Numbered from the stretch's first letter, positions 1-8,954 are shown. The stretch: 64,000 nt of DNA from Xanthobacter tagetidis (GCF_003667445.1 NZ_RCTF01000021.1:1-64000); one strand, 5' to 3'. The notes: generated by a model from the letters alone, not told the origin. Program-made: numbers and translations.

Positions 1-1125
1 ACCACGGCGGAGGACACGCCGCTGGTCATCGCCGCCGCGGACCTGCTGGCGAACGACGCGGACATAGATGGCGACACGCTCTCCGTGACGGGCGTCGGAG
101 GGGCGGTCGGCGGCACCGTTGCGCTCGATGACGGCGAGATCACCTTCACACCGGATGCGGACTTCAACGGCGACGCCTCCTTCACCTACACGGTGTCGGA
201 CGGAAAGGGCGGGACTGACACGGCGACCGTGAACGTCACCGTGACGCCGGTGAACGACGCGCCGGTGGCGGCCGCCGATACGGCGACCACGGCCGAGGAT
301 ACGCCGCTGGTCATCGCCGCCGCGGACCTGCTGGCGAACGACGCGGACATAGATGGCGACACGCTCTCGGTGACCGGCGTCGGCGGCGCGGTCGGAGGAA
401 CCGTTGCGCTGGATGACGGCGAGGTCACCTTCACGCCGGATGCGAACTTCAACGGCGACGCCTCCTTCACCTACACGGTGTCGGACGGCAAGGGCGGGAC
501 TGACACGGCGACCGTGAACGTCACCGTGACGCCGGTGAACGACGCGCCGGTGGCGGCCGCCGATACGGCGACCACGGCCGAGGATACGCCGCTGGTCATC
601 GCCGCCGCGGACCTGCTGGCGAACGACGCGGACATAGATGGCGACACGCTCTCGGTGACCGGCGTCGGCGGCGCGGTCGGAGGAACCGTTGCGCTGGATG
701 ACGGCGAGGTCACCTTCACGCCGGATGCGAACTTCAACGGCGACGCCTCCTTCACCTACACCGTCTCGGACGGCAAAGGCGGGACCGACACGGCGACCGT
801 GAACGTCACCGTCACGCCGGTGAACGACGCGCCCATCGCCACCGCCGATACGGCGACCACGGCGGAGGACACGCCGCTGGTCATCGCCGTCGCCGACCTG
901 CTGGCAAACGACAGCGACCTGGACGGCGACACCCTCTCGGTGACGGGCGTCGGCGGCGCGGTCGGAGGAACCGTTGCGCTCGATGACGGCGAGATCACCT
1001 TCACGCCGGATGCCGACTTCAACGGAGACGCCTCGTTCAGCTACACGGTGTCGGACGGGAAGGGCGGGACCGACACGGCGACGGTGGGGGTGACCGTCAC
1101 GCCGGTGAACGATGCGCCAGTCGTC
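1..1125 (+). repeat. Tandem 285-bp repeats, four units
   Basis: Units begin at 1, 286, 571 and 856, exactly 285 bp (95 codons) apart. The second and third are almost identical in DNA, while the first and fourth differ at scattered positions. They encode the cadherin-like units of the giant protein. A diverged fifth copy sits at about 3184-3450. Near-identity at silent positions points to recent duplication or gene conversion. Confidence 0.95.
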
Positions 1126-4100
1126 GCTTCAGGCGCCACGGCGACCTTCGCGGAGAACGGCACCGGCGCCGTCTACCAGATAGCGGCGAGCGATGCGGAA
1201 GACGATGGGCTCACCTACGCGCTCTCGGGCGCGGATGCGGACTTGTTCACGGTGGACGCGGACGGCAAGGTCGCCTTCAAGGCGGCCCCCGACGTCGAGG
1301 CGCCGGCGGATGCGGGCGGCGACAATGTCTACGACCTCGTCGTCGAGGTCAGCGATGGCACCGACACCACCAGCAAGGCGGTGGCGATCACGGTGACAGA
1401 CGTGGCGGAGAACAGCGCGCCCCGCCTCGTCTCCGCCCCTGTGCTGGGGGGTATCACTGCCGAAGCAGCGGCTGTCGGCAATGGTTTCAGCTCCTCCGCC
1501 CGGTTCTCGCCGAACGGCACCAAGGTGCTGTTCCAGTCCACTGCCAGCAATCTGGTGGAAGGCGACGCCAACGGAACTGAAGACGTCTTCGTGAAGGACC
1601 TGGAGACCGGCGCGGTGACGCTGGTCAGTTCTTCCAGCTCCGGCACGCCGGGCAATGGATGGAGCAATGGCCATCAATTCTCGGCGGACGGCACTAAGGT
1701 TCTATTTTACTCCTATGCGAGCAATCTGGTGGCAGGCGACATCAACGGGGCCGCCGACGTCTTTGTGAAGGACCTTGAGACCGGCGCGGTGACGCTGGTC
1801 AGTTCTTCCAGTTCCGGCACGCCGGGCAATGGCGAAAGCTCCGGCTATCAGTTCTCGGCGGACGGTACTAAGGTTCTATTTTACTCCTATGCCAATAATC
1901 TGGTGGCCGGCGACATCAACGGGGTCGCCGACGTCTTCGTGAAGAATCTGGAGACCGGCGCGGTGACGCTGGTCAGTTCTTCCAGCTCCGGCACGCCGGG
2001 CAATGGCACGAGCTCCGGCTATCAGTTCTCGGCGGACGGTACTAAGGTTCTATTTTACTCCTATGCCAACAATCTGGTGGCCGGCGACATCAACGGGGTC
2101 GCCGACGTCTTCGTGAAGAATCTGGAGACCGGCGCGGTGACGCTGGTCAGTTCTTCCAGCTCCGGCACGCCGGGCAATGGCACGAGCTACGGCCATCAGT
2201 TCTCGGCGGACGGTACGAAGGTTCTATTTTACTCCTATGCCAACAATCTGGTGGCCGGCGACATCAACGGGGTCGCCGACGTCTTCGTGAAGAATCTGGA
2301 GACCGGAGCGGTGACGCTGGTGAGTTCGTCCAGCTCCGGCACGCCGGGCAATGGAACAAGCTATGGCTATCAGTACTCGGCGGACGGCACCAAGGTGCTG
2401 TTCCAGTCCGATGCCAGCAATCTGGTGGCAGGCGACATCAACGGGGCCGCCGACATCTTTGTGAAGGACCTTGAGACCGGCGTGGTGACGCTAGTGAGTT
2501 CTTCCAGCTCTGGCACGCCGGGCAATCAAACGAGCTACAGCCATCAGTTCTCGGCGGACGGCACTAAGGTTCTATTTTACTCCTCTGCCAGCAACTTGGT
2601 GGCAGGCGACATCAACGGGGCGGCCGACGTCTTCGTGAAGGATCTGGAGTCCGGCGCGGTGACGCTGGTCAGTTCTTCCAGCTCCGGCACGCCGGGCAAT
2701 GGCACGAGCTACGGCCATCAGTTCTCGGCGGACTGCGCCAAGGTGCTGTTCCGGTCCTATGCCAGCAATCTGGTGGCGGGCGATACCAACGGCACCTACG
2801 ACGTCTTCATGAAGGACCTCGCCACCGGCGAGGTGACACTGCTGTCCGCCCGCTCCCTCGCCGCGACGCCGTTGGCCAAATCCGGCGCCTTCACCTTCGA
2901 TGATGCGGACGGAGGCGACACCCATACGGCGAGCGTTTTGCCCGCGGCCGGCACGCTCGGCACGCTCCAGGCGGACATCGTCGTGGTGGCGGACGGCCCC
3001 GACAGGGTGGAGTGGAGCTACAGCGCCAACCGGACCCTCTTTGCCGCGTTGGCGGAGGGCGAGAGCGCGTTCGAGACCTTCACCGTGACGGTGGATGACG
3101 GGCACGGCGGCTCGTTCTCCCACGACGTGGTGATCGAGGTCCAAGGCGTCAACGATGTTCCCGTAGCCGTCGCCGACAGCCTCTCCACTGCCGAAGACAC
3201 CCCGCTTGTCATCGCCGCCGCCGACCTTCTCGCCAACGACAGCGACGTGGACGGCGACACGCTCACGCTCGTGTCCGTGGGCGGCGCGGTGGGCGGCAGC
3301 GTCTCACTGGACGCGGGCCAGATCACCTTCACGCCTTATACGGATTTCAACGGCGCCGCCTCCTTCGCCTACATGATCGCCGACGGAAAGGGCGGCTTTG
3401 ACAGCGCCACTGTGGCGGTGACCTTCACGCCGGTGAACGACGCGCCGGTTGTCGGCGGACAGACATCGGGCGCGGTGGTCGAGGATCGAACCACCTCCGT
3501 CAGCGGAGCGCTGACCATTGCGGATCTGGACGCAGGCGAATCCGCCTTCCAGGCGCAGTCGGGCATTGCCGGCACCTACGGCATGCTGAACATCAATGAA
3601 CAAGGGCAGTGGACATATTTCCTGAGCAATGCGTCGCAGGCAGTGCAGATGCTGCGCGGTGACGGCTATCCGTGGTCGGATAATTTCACGGTTCTGACCG
3701 CGGATGGCACCGAGCAGACCATTTCCATCTCCGTCTTAGGTGCCGACGACACCGTAACGGCGACCGCCCCGACGACTTATACCGCATCCACATTCACGAC
3801 TTTACCGGTCTATGCCAGCGGCATCACGGTCGATTCGGAGACGGGCTATGTCTATGTGGCCGAGAAGGCGCCCGTTTCCAAACTGTATAAGGTTGCGCCG
3901 AATGGGGCCGTTACGCAGATTGCCTCCGATTTCACGGGATATACGTCCGGAATGGGAGGTTATTGTTATGGGACGGGTGACATCGAATATTATGACGGCA
4001 AGGTCTATGTTGTAACGGACGCCGGAAAGTTGGTTGGCATAGATGTGGCAACCGGAGCGCGAAGTGTGCTCTTCACTCTTCCTGGCGGGGCCGGAGGCCC

Positions 4101-5484
4101 AGTATTGGATGCCGGGATCGCCATAACGCCGGACGGCAAGGTCTTGATGTCTAACGGACAAAGTGCGCCGGCTGGCGTGTGGTCCTACGACATTGAAACT
4201 GGAGCTTCGGGTTTCGTTGCCTCGACGCCGGGCGCCACCTTTGAGGTGGATTTTGACCCGGCCACAAATAAGACCGTCGTTGGGTGGCCGCAGAATGCTG
4301 TTCTCACGGTAAATTATGCCGAAGACTCCACGGGAGATTATCGTGGGGTTGGTACGCCATTCTATAATTTTGCGCTAAGTCCCGGTGGAGATGAAATATA
4401 TCTCCGCAGCGGCTCCAGCCTGGTCCAGGTCAATCTTGGAACCGGGTCGAGCGCTCTGGTGGGTTCGGGGCTTTTCAATGACTCTTCCCAGGACCTTGAG
4501 TTCGGCCCGTCCTCTTCGGGCGGCGGCTACAGCCTCTATGTGGTCAACGTCTCGACCATCCTCGAGTTCAAGGGTTTCACCACCGAGTGGGCGCAGCTGC
4601 CGCAGGATCCGGATCCGATCGTGCTCGACCTCGACGGAGACGGGACCTATTTCTCAGCGCCCGGAACGGGCGTGAGCTTCGATCTCGACGGCGACGGGAC
4701 GGCGGAGCTGCTTGGCTGGGCCTCCCCAGCGGATGGTGTGCTGGTGATGGACCTCGATGGCTCCGGAGCCATCGAGAACGGCACGGAGGTGGTCTCGGAA
4801 GCCTTCAAGGGCTTCGGCTTCGGCTCCTCCGTGGATGCCCTGCGCTCGCTCGACACCAATCTCGACGGGATGCTGGATGCCGGGGATGCCGCCTTCGCCG
4901 ATCTGCGCCTCTGGCGCGACGGGAACGGCGATGGCGGGAGCCAAGGCGACGAACTGCTGACGCTCGCCAACCTGGGTATCACCGCGATCTCGGTGGAGGC
5001 GCAGGCGCGCGACGAGACGGTGGATGGTCACCACGTCTATGCAGCGGGCAGCTTCAGCTACGCTTCGGGCGCTACCGGCTCCTATGTGGGCGCTCGCTTT
5101 GCGCCGGCGTCGGCGGGCGCGACCGACTTGGAGTCCGGCGACGAAACGGAAGTTATTGCTGAGCTCTTCTCCGCGGAAGACCCGGAAATGGAGGCGGCGC
5201 TTGCCTCCGCGCTCGGCGCCTCGGCGCCGTCGGGCCTGCGGTCCACGCGGGCCGACGCATTGCTGGCGTTGCAAGATTTCTTCGACGATTGGCAGTCCTT
5301 TCCCGGGACCTCCCCGGCCCCGGCCGATCTGCGCGCCGCCATCGGTCAATGGATCGGAGAGGTGGCGTTCGGTGATCATTCGCCAACGGTAGACGACCTA
5401 TTGCACAGGTTTGGCCATGATCCGGCGTTTGGCAACCTGCTGCAGGGAGCGCACGCCAGCGTCAACGATATGTTCATCGTGTGA
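1..5484 (+). CDS. Giant cadherin-like/VCBS repeat surface or secreted protein, 3' part
   Basis: The reading frame is open from the first base, so the start lies outside the window; 1827 residues are visible. Order: four tandem 95-residue cadherin-like (tandem-95) units with EDTP, NDxDxDGDTL and FNGDASFTYTVSDGKGG signatures (residues 1-375); a cadherin domain with SDGTDTTSKAVAITVTDV (376-475); eight 58-residue SADGTKVLF blades of a TolB/PD40-like beta-propeller (493-956); a VCBS-like domain; a fifth degenerate tandem-95 unit (about 1060-1150); another VCBS domain; an NHL-like propeller; then acidic DLDGDGT and DLDGSG calcium-binding loops near 1540-1600. Such proteins are usually exported by type I secretion and act in adhesion or biofilm. 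No GGxGxD nonapeptides, sortase signal or autotransporter barrel is visible in this part. It may belong to the neighbouring island or to the host. Family call is firm; the specific function is inferred. Confidence 0.9.
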   Translation, partial: TTAEDTPLVIAAADLLANDADIDGDTLSVTGVGGAVGGTVALDDGEITFTPDADFNGDASFTYTVSDGKGGTDTATVNVTVTPVNDAPVAAADTATTAEDTPLVIAAADLLANDADIDGDTLSVTGVGGAVGGTVALDDGEVTFTPDANFNGDASFTYTVSDGKGGTDTATVNVTVTPVNDAPVAAADTATTAEDTPLVIAAADLLANDADIDGDTLSVTGVGGAVGGTVALDDGEVTFTPDANFNGDASFTYTVSDGKGGTDTATVNVTVTPVNDAPIATADTATTAEDTPLVIAVADLLANDSDLDGDTLSVTGVGGAVGGTVALDDGEITFTPDADFNGDASFSYTVSDGKGGTDTATVGVTVTPVNDAPVVASGATATFAENGTGAVYQIAASDAEDDGLTYALSGADADLFTVDADGKVAFKAAPDVEAPADAGGDNVYDLVVEVSDGTDTTSKAVAITVTDVAENSAPRLVSAPVLGGITAEAAAVGNGFSSSARFSPNGTKVLFQSTASNLVEGDANGTEDVFVKDLETGAVTLVSSSSSGTPGNGWSNGHQFSADGTKVLFYSYASNLVAGDINGAADVFVKDLETGAVTLVSSSSSGTPGNGESSGYQFSADGTKVLFYSYANNLVAGDINGVADVFVKNLETGAVTLVSSSSSGTPGNGTSSGYQFSADGTKVLFYSYANNLVAGDINGVADVFVKNLETGAVTLVSSSSSGTPGNGTSYGHQFSADGTKVLFYSYANNLVAGDINGVADVFVKNLETGAVTLVSSSSSGTPGNGTSYGYQYSADGTKVLFQSDASNLVAGDINGAADIFVKDLETGVVTLVSSSSSGTPGNQTSYSHQFSADGTKVLFYSSASNLVAGDINGAADVFVKDLESGAVTLVSSSSSGTPGNGTSYGHQFSADCAKVLFRSYASNLVAGDTNGTYDVFMKDLATGEVTLLSARSLAATPLAKSGAFTFDDADGGDTHTASVLPAAGTLGTLQADIVVVADGPDRVEWSYSANRTLFAALAEGESAFETFTVTVDDGHGGSFSHDVVIEVQGVNDVPVAVADSLSTAEDTPLVIAAADLLANDSDVDGDTLTLVSVGGAVGGSVSLDAGQITFTPYTDFNGAASFAYMIADGKGGFDSATVAVTFTPVNDAPVVGGQTSGAVVEDRTTSVSGALTIADLDAGESAFQAQSGIAGTYGMLNINEQGQWTYFLSNASQAVQMLRGDGYPWSDNFTVLTADGTEQTISISVLGADDTVTATAPTTYTASTFTTLPVYASGITVDSETGYVYVAEKAPVSKLYKVAPNGAVTQIASDFTGYTSGMGGYCYGTGDIEYYDGKVYVVTDAGKLVGIDVATGARSVLFTLPGGAGGPVLDAGIAITPDGKVLMSNGQSAPAGVWSYDIETGASGFVASTPGATFEVDFDPATNKTVVGWPQNAVLTVNYAEDSTGDYRGVGTPFYNFALSPGGDEIYLRSGSSLVQVNLGTGSSALVGSGLFNDSSQDLEFGPSSSGGGYSLYVVNVSTILEFKGFTTEWAQLPQDPDPIVLDLDGDGTYFSAPGTGVSFDLDGDGTAELLGWASPADGVLVMDLDGSGAIENGTEVVSEAFKGFGFGSSVDALRSLDTNLDGMLDAGDAAFADLRLWRDGNGDGGSQGDELLTLANLGITAISVEAQARDETVDGHHVYAAGSFSYASGATGSYVGARFAPASAGATDLESGDETEVIAELFSAEDPEMEAALASALGASAPSGLRSTRADALLALQDFFDDWQSFPGTSPAPADLRAAIGQWIGEVAFGDHSPTVDDLLHRFGHDPAFGNLLQGAHASVNDMFIV
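1477..2868 (+). repeat. Tandem 174-bp repeats, eight units
   Basis: The GGCAAT that begins each unit recurs at 1477, 1651, 1825, 1999, 2173, 2347, 2521 and 2695, exactly 174 bp (58 codons) apart. The third to fifth units are nearly identical; the first and last are the most diverged, as expected for an array that expands from its middle. Each encodes one SADGTKVLF propeller blade. Confidence 0.95.
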
Positions 5485-5685
5485 CGCGGTTGGCGCCGCG
5501 GTACCGGTTGGAGCGCCTTTGGATGGAGCCCCAGCCGTGCTTCCCGGCCTGAAGTGGAGCAACCGCGAACGATGACCGGCCGCGCCGGCCTCTGGCGTGA
5601 TGGGCGCGATTCGGCGGAAGCGGCCCCATGCGGGCTTCGACGCCACCCGAATGCGAAGGCGTTGCCGTCAGGGTGTGCGGGCCTA

Positions 5686-6366
5686 TCAGCGGCGGGGCCA
5701 CATGCGCAGCAGATCGGCGACGATGGCGCGGCAGTGGCGCGGCTCCAGCTGGCCGAACGCCTCGAGCTGCTCGGCGAGGTAGCGGGCCTTGACGCCGAGA
5801 TCGGCGGGCACCACCGCCGGTGTGGCCATCAGCCGGTTGTCGGCCGCCCACAGCGCCCTCAGCGCGGCGTCGGCGGCCTCGCCTGCGGCGTCCTGGTTCG
5901 GGCCATCCACCACCGCCGCGGCGGCTGCGGTGGCCTCGGTGGCGTGGCGCAGCGCTTCGCGCTCGCGGGCGAGCCTCACGAAGGCGGGCGAGGGGCCCGG
6001 CGGTGGTGCGCCGGCATCCGGCGCGCCGATGAACGGCCGCACATGCGCGCACGCCACCGCCAGATCCTCGGCATCGAGGTTCGGCCGCTCGCGCGCGGCG
6101 AGATCGAGCAGCGCCCGCGCGCCGGCGGCGGTGGTGGGCTGGGTGCCGATGGCGGCGGCAAGGCAGGCGATGTCGGCTTCCACCGCCGCGCCGGCCTGCG
6201 CGTCGATCACCTGGAGTTCGGGCGCGGTGGAGCCGATGCCGAGGCGCTGCTCGGCCTCGGCCTGCGCCTTGCCCACCGCCAGAAGGCGGCCGCGGGCCTC
6301 CTCGAAGGCGTCGAGCGCGGCGAGGAAGGGATCGGTGCGCTCGGTGCGCAAGGTCGCCGTGCTCAT
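5686..6366 (-). CDS. Hypothetical phage-island protein
   Basis: A 226-residue Ala- and Arg-rich protein, probably largely helical, with no family I recognise. The ATG at 6366 overlaps the stop of the upstream gene by 4 bp (ATGA) and is preferred over an in-frame start 18 codons earlier. It is the last of four leftward genes that run away from the XRE repressor. The N-terminal half contains an EARGRLLAVGKAQAEAEQRL helix that could form a coiled coil. No signal peptide or membrane segment is seen. The 201 bases between its stop and the giant protein hold no gene I can support. Confidence 0.65.
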   Translation of the reverse strand: MSTATLRTERTDPFLAALDAFEEARGRLLAVGKAQAEAEQRLGIGSTAPELQVIDAQAGAAVEADIACLAAAIGTQPTTAAGARALLDLAARERPNLDAEDLAVACAHVRPFIGAPDAGAPPPGPSPAFVRLAREREALRHATEATAAAAAVVDGPNQDAAGEAADAALRALWAADNRLMATPAVVPADLGVKARYLAEQLEAFGQLEPRHCRAIVADLLRMWPRR

Positions 6367-6650
6367 GGTGCGCCCGCCTCGCTGGCGGCGGCGCCGATGG
6401 CGGCCAGGATGCCGGCGCACCGGTCCTGCGCCGACTGCACCAGCGGCATGAGGCTGCGCGGGTTCCCGCCCTCATCGTCCAGGCCGCGCACCGCCAGTTC
6501 GAGGCCTTCCAGATGCAGGCGCAGATAGTACAGTTCGGCTTCCAGGTCGGTGCGCGCGAGGCGCTCGATCCGGCCGGCATCGCCCATGCGCAGCTGCGCA
6601 TTGAGCGTGCGGGGGCGTTCGCCGCGGGCTGCGGCGGTGGTCTTGCGCAT
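6363..6650 (-). CDS. Hypothetical small helical protein
   Basis: A 95-residue protein with a basic N-terminus (MRKTTAAARGERPR) and a helical middle rich in Leu, Glu and Arg (EAELYYLRLHLEGLELAVRG). It is translationally coupled to the following gene by an ATGA overlap and lies 30 bp after the 107-residue gene upstream. No family is recognised. Size, helicity and position fit small regulatory or accessory proteins of prophage left arms, but that is inference from context only. Confidence 0.65.
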   Translation of the reverse strand: MRKTTAAARGERPRTLNAQLRMGDAGRIERLARTDLEAELYYLRLHLEGLELAVRGLDDEGGNPRSLMPLVQSAQDRCAGILAAIGAAASEAGAP

Positions 6651-6680
6651 GGGGTGCTCTCCTTCGGTGGATAGGGTGCC

Positions 6681-7004
6681 TCAGGCGGCCATGCCCGCGG
6701 CGGCTTCAAGGGTGCGCAGTTGGGCCGTCAGTTTGGCCGCCTCGCGGTCGTGGCGCGGGCTGCTGCCATAGTGGACGCGGTAGTGGTGCGCCGCGCGGAT
6801 CGTCGCGATGCGGGCGATGAGGGCCGCAGGCGGCAGGGCGGCGGCGGCCGCGATCGCCTTTTCCTCGCGCCACGCCTCGCGCATGGCGAGGCTCATGGCG
6901 TGGCGCGGCAGGCGGCGGTAGATGCAGCCCACGCCGCCGAACTGGCTGCGGAAGAGGTGCCAGGCGCGGCGCATCAGCCGGCGGCGGTCGATGGTATGGG
7001 GCAT
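6681..7004 (-). CDS. Hypothetical protein with MRRAWHLFR motif (paralogue of next gene)
   Basis: A 107-residue basic protein. Its N-terminus (RRLMRRAWHLFRSQF) matches the start of the neighbouring 122-residue protein (KVMRRAWGLFRTSM), and both continue with a REAWREEKA / RQAWAEAKDA motif, so the two look like diverged tandem paralogues. The C-terminal half is helical and Arg-rich. No catalytic motif is recognised. It lies 15 bp downstream of its paralogue on the same transcript. A nucleic-acid-binding role would suit the charge but is not shown. Confidence 0.7.
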   Translation of the reverse strand: MPHTIDRRRLMRRAWHLFRSQFGGVGCIYRRLPRHAMSLAMREAWREEKAIAAAAALPPAALIARIATIRAAHHYRVHYGSSPRHDREAAKLTAQLRTLEAAAGMAA

Positions 7005-7019
7005 GGCGCCGCCTCCCGC

Positions 7020-7388
7020 TCAGGCGCCGCGGCCGGCGGTTTCGGCCGCGAGCAGCGCCTCGAGGCCCGCGACGCGCATGATGTCGGCGCTGCGGTGCTT
7101 TGCGGCGCTCCAGTTGCAGGGCTCGCCGGCGCGGCTGTAGCGCGCGGCCCGCACGCGGGCGCACTCCAGGGCAGAGGTGATGATGCGGATGGCTTGCGTG
7201 CGCGAGGCGCCGAAGGGCACCGCCGCCCACCGCTGCATGTAGGCATAGGGCGTGACCGGCGCATCCTTCGCCTCGGCCCAGGCCTGCCGCAGGAAGCCGG
7301 CGAAGACGGCGCGGCTGAAGCGCTGCATGGAGGTGCGAAAGAGGCCCCAGGCCCGGCGCATCACTTTCGCGGTGTCGATCTTGGCCAT
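7020..7388 (-). CDS. Hypothetical protein with MRRAWGLFR motif
   Basis: A 122-residue protein and the first gene of the leftward set of four. It starts 88 bp from the divergent XRE repressor, so both probably share the control region 7389-7476. It carries MRRAWGLFR near residue 10 and RQAWAEAKDAP near residue 35, shared with the gene that follows, then a longer C-terminus with SAAKHRSADIMRVAGLEALL. No enzyme family or membrane segment is seen. Position next to the repressor suggests an early gene of the element (inference). Confidence 0.7.
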   Translation of the reverse strand: MAKIDTAKVMRRAWGLFRTSMQRFSRAVFAGFLRQAWAEAKDAPVTPYAYMQRWAAVPFGASRTQAIRIITSALECARVRAARYSRAGEPCNWSAAKHRSADIMRVAGLEALLAAETAGRGA

Positions 7389-7476
7389 GGCGCACTCGTT
7401 TCCAATCCGTTAATGTCTATTGTGATATAGCGTTACCCTGAAAGTGTCAACTCTAAACAGGTTAGGTTGCTCTAAA
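7389..7476. promoter_or_regulatory. Divergent control region of the island
   Basis: An 88-bp AT-richer gap separates the leftward genes from the XRE repressor. It contains CTAT-N6-ATAG (7417-7430), an imperfect palindrome inside a TGTGATATAG stretch that could be an operator or a -10 element. This is the usual place for a phage repressor to act on both promoters. The exact promoter positions are not determined. Confidence 0.45.
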
Positions 7477-7743
7477 ATGGTGCTTTCAAGCGAGCAGTGC
7501 CGAGCTGGACGCGCACTCCTGGGTTGGACGCAGGACGATCTGTCCGCCCAATCGTCCGTGGCGAAAAAGACCATCGCGGATTTCGAGGTGGGAAAGCGCA
7601 GCCCCTATGCGCGAACGCTGGCGGACATTCAGAAGGCGATGGAAGCCGGCGGCGTCACCTTCATCGCCGAAGGTGAGGCGTCGTCCTCCGGTGGCCCGGG
7701 CGTGCGCCTCGGCGCCGGCGCGGCAAGCGCGGCCGAGGATTGA
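7477..7743 (+). CDS. XRE-family transcriptional repressor
   Basis: A short helix-turn-helix protein of 88 residues. The HTH lies at about residues 6-55 (QCRAGRALLGWTQDDLSAQSSVAKKTIADFEVGKRSPYART, quoted in parts: GWTQDDLS is helix 2 and SSVAKKTIADFE the recognition region), followed by a LADIQKAMEAGGVTFI tail typical of small XRE regulators in alphaproteobacterial chromosomes and prophages. The ATG at 7477 is preferred to an upstream in-frame start at 7444 because the HTH fold begins right after it. It is divergent from the four leftward genes and probably represses its own and their promoters. Confidence 0.85.
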   Translation: MVLSSEQCRAGRALLGWTQDDLSAQSSVAKKTIADFEVGKRSPYARTLADIQKAMEAGGVTFIAEGEASSSGGPGVRLGAGAASAAED

Positions 7744-7754
7744 GGAGCCGCCGA

Positions 7755-8084
7755 ATGTCATGGATCGAGGGCGCGCGGCCCCATTACTTCGCCCGGCTGG
7801 AGCGGGAAGGCCCCTGGTGGAGCGTCGATTTCCGAGACTGCCCCGGCTGCCTCACCTCCGGCCGAGGCCGAAGGGAAGCGCTGCGCATGGCCGCGGACGC
7901 GCTCGCCACCTGGTGCGCGAACATCCCGCCCAAGAAGCTGCCCAAGCCCACCAGCCCCGCCCCGGGCGAAGTGCTGATCGCGGCGCGCTTCACCCGCTCG
8001 CCGGGCCTGGCATGGTGGGGCGGCATCCGCTTCGCCGCGCCGTCGGCGTCCTATTGGCAGGACAAGGCGAGGGGGTGGCGGTGA
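7755..8084 (+). CDS. HicB-like antitoxin-type protein without visible HicA
   Basis: A 109-residue protein. Residues 10-55 (YFARLEREGPWWSVDF, then DCPGCLTSGRGRREALRMAADAL) match the HicB N-terminal domain, in which a pseudo-RNase-H strand set is followed by a PGC..TxGxxxEAL helix. HicB antitoxins usually sit next to a 60-80-residue HicA toxin with a GSH motif; none is visible on either side. The C-terminal half (PKKLPKPTSPAPGEVLIAARF) is Pro-rich and lacks a clear DNA-binding fold. The ATG at 7755 follows GAGGAG. Its stop overlaps the next gene by 4 bp. A stand-alone HicB-like regulator is the likeliest reading. Confidence 0.65.
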   Translation: MSWIEGARPHYFARLEREGPWWSVDFRDCPGCLTSGRGRREALRMAADALATWCANIPPKKLPKPTSPAPGEVLIAARFTRSPGLAWWGGIRFAAPSASYWQDKARGWR

Positions 8085-8947
8085 AAGGCGAACCGACAGT
8101 TCATTTGGCGAAAATGGCCGACGGCGGCGAGGCATATCTGGCTGGCGATGCAGAGTTTCCGCCGATATTCGCGCGCCATTACGTGATCACGGAGGCCGAG
8201 GCAAAACAGGCCGCCGCTGTGCTCGGTGTAGAGGCGACACTGGGATTGAGGGTTGAATTACACATTGGGGTGGCGTTTTTCGTCGAGGCGATGATCGCCG
8301 ACATGGCGAACCCACATAAGAAAGTCGCTCAGGTGATGGAGCGACTTGCTGTTCCTGCAACGCAGGTAGATGCCTTATCCAAGGACGGGGTGGCGGAAAT
8401 GGTTGCATCTGGTTTGATCTCTTCGATGGCTCCGCCACCATCCGGGAGTTCCATGGGGGAAGTTCTGGCGTATCCTCGACGTGTAGAAGAAGTGGCGAGG
8501 GAGTATTTATCGCAGATTGAACGACCAAATCGAGGAGAGCCGCCAGATGACCTCCTCCTTGATTTCGTATATGGATCAACATTGATTGCAAAAGAGTTTG
8601 GAATTTCTCTTTTCCTGCCGAGCAATGCGCGCCTTGATAGCGATGATTTAAATGATGGGTGTCGATTTACCCCGTTCTTCAATTGGGGCAAGCACATAGT
8701 ACATCTTCTTGTCGAGCGCGGATTCCAAGTCATAGCGGCGCGCCGAGCCGAGCCGGAAGGGGCGATTTCTGCGCTGGGTGTCGATCGTGCGGGGGAGCGC
8801 GCATTAGTCGCCGCTGAAGGTCGATTTCAGCGATATCAGAATATGTCCGCCCGTGGCCTGGCGCGAGTGTTGCGGACCGTAAGGCGCGAGATGTTGGAGC
8901 GCCCGCCTGGCCCGCCGATTTCTTTCTGGAGCCGCTTCGAGCCGTAG
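8081..8947 (+). CDS. Hypothetical AT-rich cargo protein
   Basis: A 288-residue protein starting at a GTG that overlaps the preceding stop (GTGA). No family is recognised. It is mixed helical with a central low-GC part (about 8230-8720) whose base composition differs from every neighbour. Segments such as DDLLLDFVYGSTLIAKEFGISLF and FNWGKHIVHLLVERGFQVIA look like folded alpha/beta structure, and the C-terminus is basic (ARVLRTVRREMLER). No signal peptide or membrane span is seen. It sits in the operon behind the HicB-like gene and is followed by a perfect hairpin. Composition and position suggest a horizontally acquired cargo gene, for example for defence, but nothing in the sequence proves a role. 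Confidence 0.6.
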   Translation: MKGEPTVHLAKMADGGEAYLAGDAEFPPIFARHYVITEAEAKQAAAVLGVEATLGLRVELHIGVAFFVEAMIADMANPHKKVAQVMERLAVPATQVDALSKDGVAEMVASGLISSMAPPPSGSSMGEVLAYPRRVEEVAREYLSQIERPNRGEPPDDLLLDFVYGSTLIAKEFGISLFLPSNARLDSDDLNDGCRFTPFFNWGKHIVHLLVERGFQVIAARRAEPEGAISALGVDRAGERALVAAEGRFQRYQNMSARGLARVLRTVRREMLERPPGPPISFWSRFEP

Positions 8948-8954
8948 GGCATGG

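Noticed and set aside
5485..5685. Left attachment site of the island next to the giant protein gene
   Set aside because: No copy of the 47-bp tRNA end is found in this gap on either strand, so the island's left edge is not here.
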